From NCBI RefSeq assembly GCF_030127145.1, contig NZ_CP126158.1, positions 1,736,001 to 1,800,000 on the forward strand: a stretch of DNA of 64,000 bases, in the 5' to 3' direction. Both the position numbers and the translations under genes were made by a program. Of this stretch, positions 60,563 through 64,000 are shown piece after piece (within the stretch, counting starts at the first letter, position 1; the number at the start of each line of letters is the position of its first letter). Below the pieces are notes generated by a model. It ran no database searches. It worked only from the letters and a program-made list of their open reading frames with translations, and was not told the origin of the DNA. Origin of the DNA: Halobaculum halobium (lineage in GTDB: Archaea; Halobacteriota; Halobacteria; Halobacteriales; Haloferacaceae).

Positions 60563-61189
60563 ATGCTGGAGGACGCCCCGCTGTCGCTTGACGGCAGCGG
60601 GGGAGGCGAGAGCCTCCTCATCGCCGGTCCGCCCATGACCGGTAAATACGCGCTCATGCTGCGCCTGTTGGTGGAGGCCGGCGAGCGCGGCGTCCTCATC
60701 ACCACCGGCGACCCCGCAGAGCAGGTCCGCGCGGACTACGCGGACATCGCGAAGGTCGCTCCGGAATCGGTCGGCGTCGTCGACTGCGTCTCCAAACAGC
60801 GCGGCGGCGATCTCATCGAAGACGACCTCGTCAGGTACGCCTCCTCCCCGAAGAACATCACCGACATCGGGATGAAGTTCACCGACCTGTATGAGGCGTT
60901 TCGCGAGACCGACGAGTCGGTCGCCGTCGGCATCAACTCGCTGTCGGAACTGTTGATGTACCTCGACCCGCAGGACGTCTACCAGTTCGTCCGCGTACTC
61001 ACCCGCCAGACGCAAAACGAGGGGTGGACAACTATCGCGGTGATCAACTCCACGATGCACGACGAGCAGACGCTGCACACGATGTACGAGCCGTTCGACA
61101 CCGTGATCAACACGCGCGAAGAGAACGGCGCCCGCGAACTGCGCGTCCGAAACCGGACGCAGGCGGCGACCGCCTGGACGACATTCTGA
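60563..61189 (+). CDS. Degenerate RecA-like protein (DUF7504-like)
   Basis: The 208-residue protein has the RecA core but a damaged P-loop: GPPMTGKYAL near residues 24-33, where the Ser/Thr after Lys is Tyr. The rest includes VGVVDCVSKQRGGDLIEDD near 75, GINSLSELLMYLDP near 120 and IAVINSTMHDEQTLHTMYEP near 160. I recall similar haloarchaeal proteins as DUF7504 (not verified). Nucleotide hydrolysis is doubtful, so a regulatory partner of the intact ATPase is more likely. The ATG at 60563 fits a GTTTTAG box 30 bases upstream; ATGs at 60551 and 60557 and a GTG at 60485 are in frame. Confidence 0.8.
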   Translation: MLEDAPLSLDGSGGGESLLIAGPPMTGKYALMLRLLVEAGERGVLITTGDPAEQVRADYADIAKVAPESVGVVDCVSKQRGGDLIEDDLVRYASSPKNITDIGMKFTDLYEAFRETDESVAVGINSLSELLMYLDPQDVYQFVRVLTRQTQNEGWTTIAVINSTMHDEQTLHTMYEPFDTVINTREENGARELRVRNRTQAATAWTTF

Positions 61190-61467
61190 CGGCCACACGC
61201 TGCCTCTTCTCTCGAAACGACATTCCGCGCCGGCGCGCCGACTCGATTTCCGCCGAAGCACCTCTCGCCCGCTCAGGCCTCGATTCCGTTCCATAGAGCG
61301 GTCTCCGGCGATCGGTCGAGGCTTCCAGCGGGACGACTGCCGTCCCGTCTCGCTGTGACCGCACCGAAGGTGCGTCGCAGGCGACCACCACCGCATTCGA
61401 TATCGCGCAATTTGGTGTATACGCCTGGACCGTCGCGCTTACCTCGGTCCCCACGGATCGTCCGATA

Positions 61468-61803
61468 ATGGCCGAGTTCGACCCCGAGCAGTTCGAGGAC
61501 AAGTACGCGAACTACTTCCCGGAGCTCCAGCGGGCGTACAAGAACGCCTTCGAGATCATGAACGACCGGTATGACTCGGAGCTGATCCACGCCATCGACC
61601 AGCAGATCCTCAACGAGTCGGAGCCGTTCTACGACGAGGAGTCGGGCGCGTTCACCGTCGAACTCCCCGAGAACTCGACCCAGCGGCTCACCGCGACCGT
61701 CGTGGACGACGAGAAACTGAGTGAGACGCTCGACCGGTATGTCGCGGAGATCGAATCCCAGTTGTACCGCGTGTTCGACCTCGAACCGCCGGAATCGGCG
61801 TGA
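61468..61803 (+). CDS. Conserved haloarchaeal protein (DUF5783-like)
   Basis: The 111-residue acidic protein starts MAEFDPEQFEDKYANYFPEL and includes YKNAFEIMNDRYDSELIHAI and STQRLTATVVDDEKLSETL. It matches a widely conserved haloarchaeal family I recall as DUF5783. No motif suggests an activity. GCTTACC about 30 bases upstream may be its promoter. Confidence 0.82.
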   Translation: MAEFDPEQFEDKYANYFPELQRAYKNAFEIMNDRYDSELIHAIDQQILNESEPFYDEESGAFTVELPENSTQRLTATVVDDEKLSETLDRYVAEIESQLYRVFDLEPPESA

Positions 61804-61867
61804 CCGGACGGCTGCGCTGACCCCCCGAGCACAAGGTTGAAACCCTCGTACTGCCAAACAGTCAGTA

Positions 61868-62254
61868 ATGAGCGCCGACTCTCAAGACGACGGCGGCGAG
61901 GACGAACTGCGCGAGCGCGTCACGAACTTCCTGCGCCGCAACTTCCCGCAGATCCAGATGCACGGCGGCAGCGCGGCCATTCAGCACCTCGACCGCGAGA
62001 CCGGTGAGGTCCACATCTCGCTGGGTGGCGCCTGTTCCGGCTGCGGCATCTCACCGATGACGATCCAGGCGATCAAATCCCGGATGACCAAGGAAATCCC
62101 CGAGATCAAGGAGGTCGTCGCCGACACCGGCATGGGCGCAGGCGCCGACGGCGACCTCGGCGGTATGGGTCACTCCGACGACGGCATGTCTCCCTCGTTC
62201 CCCGGCGAGTCCTCGGACGGCGAGGAGGACGAGGGACCGCAGGCGCCGTTCTGA
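61868..62254 (+). CDS. NifU C-terminal domain Fe-S scaffold protein
   Basis: The 128-residue protein has a NifU-type domain with the CxxC motif ACSGCGIS (Cys56, Cys59) and the segments RNFPQIQMHGGSAAIQHL and MTIQAIKSRMTKEIPEIKEV. Such proteins assemble and pass on Fe-S clusters. An acidic Gly/Met/Ser-rich tail of about 40 residues follows. A T5 run (62283-62287) after the gene may end the transcript. Confidence 0.92.
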   Translation: MSADSQDDGGEDELRERVTNFLRRNFPQIQMHGGSAAIQHLDRETGEVHISLGGACSGCGISPMTIQAIKSRMTKEIPEIKEVVADTGMGAGADGDLGGMGHSDDGMSPSFPGESSDGEEDEGPQAPF

Positions 62255-62323
62255 ACGCGCGATAGTTCCCTCGCACGTCTCGTTTTTCCGGCTTCGATCG
62301 CTTCCACTGAGCGGCCGTGCCGT

Positions 62324-62391
62324 CGTCACGGTCGACTCCGCGGATCGTGACTGTCGAATCTGGTACTCCGCAGGTCATGACCGTCGAATCC
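62324..62391. repeat. Three degenerate 16-mers in the nifU-sulfatase gap
   Basis: CGTCACGGTCGACTCC (62324), CGTGACTGTCGAATCT (62346) and CATGACCGTCGAATCC (62376) are related direct repeats spaced 22 and 30 bases apart. They lie in the 304-base gap 62255-62558, which otherwise holds a T5 run after nifU and a GATTACC box 28 bases before the sulfatase-family start. No gene is seen in the gap. Confidence 0.5.
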
Positions 62392-62558
62392 GCTAACTCG
62401 GCTGTAGACGCGTTCTGGACCCGGAACCTGCGTTGAACACGATCTGCTGCGGTCAGCGATAAACCGTATAGCGCCCTATCGAACGTCGGATCGCACTCAT
62501 TCACACCCCGTTCGGGGAGACCAGAAGAGGGATTACCGGCGAGCGGGATTCGGGAGAC

Positions 62559-64000
62559 ATGAGCGACGATTCGCCCGAGAACGTGCTGTTCGTCGTGCTC
62601 GACACGGTCCGCAAGGACCGCCTCGGGCCGTACGGCTACGACGGGGGGACGACGCCGGGGCTGGACGCGTTCTGCGAGGAGGCGACCGTCTTCGAGAACG
62701 CGGTCGCGCCCGCGCCGTGGACGCTCCCGGTACACGCGTCGCTGTTCACCGGGATGTACCCGCACCGTCACGGCGCCGACCAAGAGAACCCGTACCTCGA
62801 GGGGGCGACGACGCTCGCGGAGACGCTGTCCGCGGCGGGCTACCGAACCGCCTGCTACTCCTCGAACGCTTGGATCACGCCGTACACGCACCTCACCGAC
62901 GGCTTCGACGACCAGGACAACTTCTTCGAAGTGATGCCCGGCGACCTGCTGTCGGGCCCACTCGCGAAGGCGTGGAAGGCGATGAACGACAACGACGCGC
63001 TGCGCACCGTCGCGGACAAACTCGTCTCGCTTGGCAACGTCGCCCACGAGTATCTCGCCTCGGGGGAGGGCGCCGACTCGAAGACGCCGGCGGTGATCGA
63101 CCGCACGAAGTCGTTCATCGACGACAGCGAGTCGGCCGACGACGACTGGTTCGCGTTCATCAATCTGATGGACGCCCACCTCCCGTACCACCCGCCGCAG
63201 GAGTACGTCGACGAGTACGCTCCCGGCGTCGACTCGACCGAGGTGTGCCAGAACTCCAAGGAGTACAACGCGGGCGCCCGCGACATCGACGACGAGGAGT
63301 GGGAGGCCATCCGGGGGCTGTACGACGCCGAGATCGCGCACATCGACGACCAACTCACCCGCCTGTTCGACTGGCTGAAGGAGACGGATCGCTGGGACGA
63401 CACCGCGGTCGTCGTCTGCGCGGACCACGGCGAACTCCACGGCGAACACGACCTCTACGGCCACGAGTTCTGCCTATACGATCAGCTGATCAACGTCCCG
63501 CTCATGGTCAAGCACCCGTCTCTCGACGGCGACCGACGCGAGGACACCGTCGAACTCCTCGACACCTACCACACGGTGCTCGACACGCTCGACGTCGAAG
63601 GCGGCGACCCGGCCGCCGCGGGCGAGGAGGCGGTCGCGCTCGATCGCACGCGCTCGCTGCTGTCGGCCGACTATCGCGAGTTCGCCGGGCTCGACGACGC
63701 CGCTCGGGACCCCGGGCAGCGCGCGTCGCCCGAGGGCGAGTTCGGATTCGTCGAGTACTCGCGGCCCGTGGTCGAGCTGAAACAGCTGGAGGAGAAGGCG
63801 TCGAGCGCGGGCATCGAACTGCCCGAGGACTCCAGGTTCTACTCGCGGATGCGCGCCGCCCGGAGCACCGACGCGAAGTACGTCCGCATCGACCGGATCC
63901 CCGACGAGGCGTTCCGCCTCGACGAAGACCCTGCCGAGGAGACTGACATCGCCGCCGGCGACGACGACCGCATCGCCGAGGCCGAAGCCAACCTGGGCGA
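62559..64000 (+). CDS. Sulfatase-fold (alkaline phosphatase superfamily) enzyme, 3' end outside window
   Basis: At least 480 residues are visible with no stop. The N-terminal NVLFVVLDTVRKDRLGPYGY carries the first metal aspartate, and the later metal site is VVVCADHGELHGEHDLYGHE. The family motif C/S-x-P-x-R is replaced by TLPVH within APWTLPVHASLFTGMYPHRHG. The usual formylglycine precursor is therefore a Thr near residue 53, as in phosphoglycerol/phosphoethanolamine transferase-like members. A sulfatase activity is unlikely; phosphodiester or lipid head-group chemistry is more plausible. Confidence 0.88.
   Translation, partial: MSDDSPENVLFVVLDTVRKDRLGPYGYDGGTTPGLDAFCEEATVFENAVAPAPWTLPVHASLFTGMYPHRHGADQENPYLEGATTLAETLSAAGYRTACYSSNAWITPYTHLTDGFDDQDNFFEVMPGDLLSGPLAKAWKAMNDNDALRTVADKLVSLGNVAHEYLASGEGADSKTPAVIDRTKSFIDDSESADDDWFAFINLMDAHLPYHPPQEYVDEYAPGVDSTEVCQNSKEYNAGARDIDDEEWEAIRGLYDAEIAHIDDQLTRLFDWLKETDRWDDTAVVVCADHGELHGEHDLYGHEFCLYDQLINVPLMVKHPSLDGDRREDTVELLDTYHTVLDTLDVEGGDPAAAGEEAVALDRTRSLLSADYREFAGLDDAARDPGQRASPEGEFGFVEYSRPVVELKQLEEKASSAGIELPEDSRFYSRMRAARSTDAKYVRIDRIPDEAFRLDEDPAEETDIAAGDDDRIAEAEANLG

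Noticed and set aside
62106-63464. 452-codon minus-strand frame opposite the sulfatase-fold gene
   Set aside because: The plus strand has the metal-site motifs in order; the antisense frame has none.
1-64000. tRNA/rRNA genes, CRISPR arrays, insertion sequences, integrase or att sites
   Set aside because: The intergenic stretches I read show no cloverleaf, repeat-spacer series, transposase or terminal inverted repeats.

Overview
The window is high-GC DNA from a haloarchaeon (class Halobacteria; I cannot fix the genus from sequence alone). The predicted proteins are very acidic, promoters are archaeal TATA-type, many genes start 29-32 bases after the TATA box (leaderless), and the gene content is archaeal: aIF2-gamma, Rpo7/Spt4, Kae1-Bud32, GTP-dependent dephospho-CoA kinase, archaellum and CheF.

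Layout. 1-4345 (minus) is a conserved information-processing operon: aIF2-gamma, PIN protein, Rpo7, Spt4, dephospho-CoA kinase, ribosomal S24e, Kae1-Bud32 (cut by the window edge). 4631-11538 holds Nog1, envelope and membrane proteins, 5-formyl-THF cyclo-ligase, EngB and a DHH nuclease. 11547-24498 is a motility region: a HalX response regulator, a KaiC-like ATPase, a winged-helix regulator, one archaellin, a low-complexity taxis-region protein, CheY-CheC-CheD, then ArlCE-F-G-H and ArlI-J. 24932-51076 is mostly housekeeping and accessory genes: CstA, an ArsA/Get3 ATPase, a COG0523 metallochaperone, small zinc-ribbon proteins, GlyRS, UvrC, Upp, Mdh, an S9 peptidase, HisB, HisA and a KhtT/KhtU-type antiporter pair. 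It also contains one soluble PAS transducer (35375-37180). 51147-61189 is the second taxis block: CheF, then minus-strand CheB-A-R-HEAT-CheF, CheW, and a RAD55-like module. The window ends with a NifU-type protein and a sulfatase-fold enzyme cut by the edge.

The main result comes from reading the promoters. A dyad of the form TWTC-N6-GAWA (W is A or T) lies exactly 28 bases, first base to first base, upstream of the TATA-like box of the archaellin, cheY, arlCE, arlI, cheF, cheW, cheB, transducer and RAD55-like genes. Two of these sites keep only one good half. One copy, between divergent cheB and cheW, has exactly this spacing in both directions. A further copy with a TATA-like box lies after arlJ with no gene behind it. 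This suggests one regulon linking the two separated taxis blocks and the lone transducer. The winged-helix protein encoded beside the archaellin, next to two copies of the site, is the obvious candidate regulator, but that is inference.

A second pattern is a short leaderless ORF whose stop codon overlaps the start codon of the next gene. It occurs before arlI (30 aa), cheB (13 aa) and the HalX regulator (14 aa), which suggests translational coupling. No tRNA, rRNA, insertion sequence, integrase, CRISPR array or replication origin was recognised.
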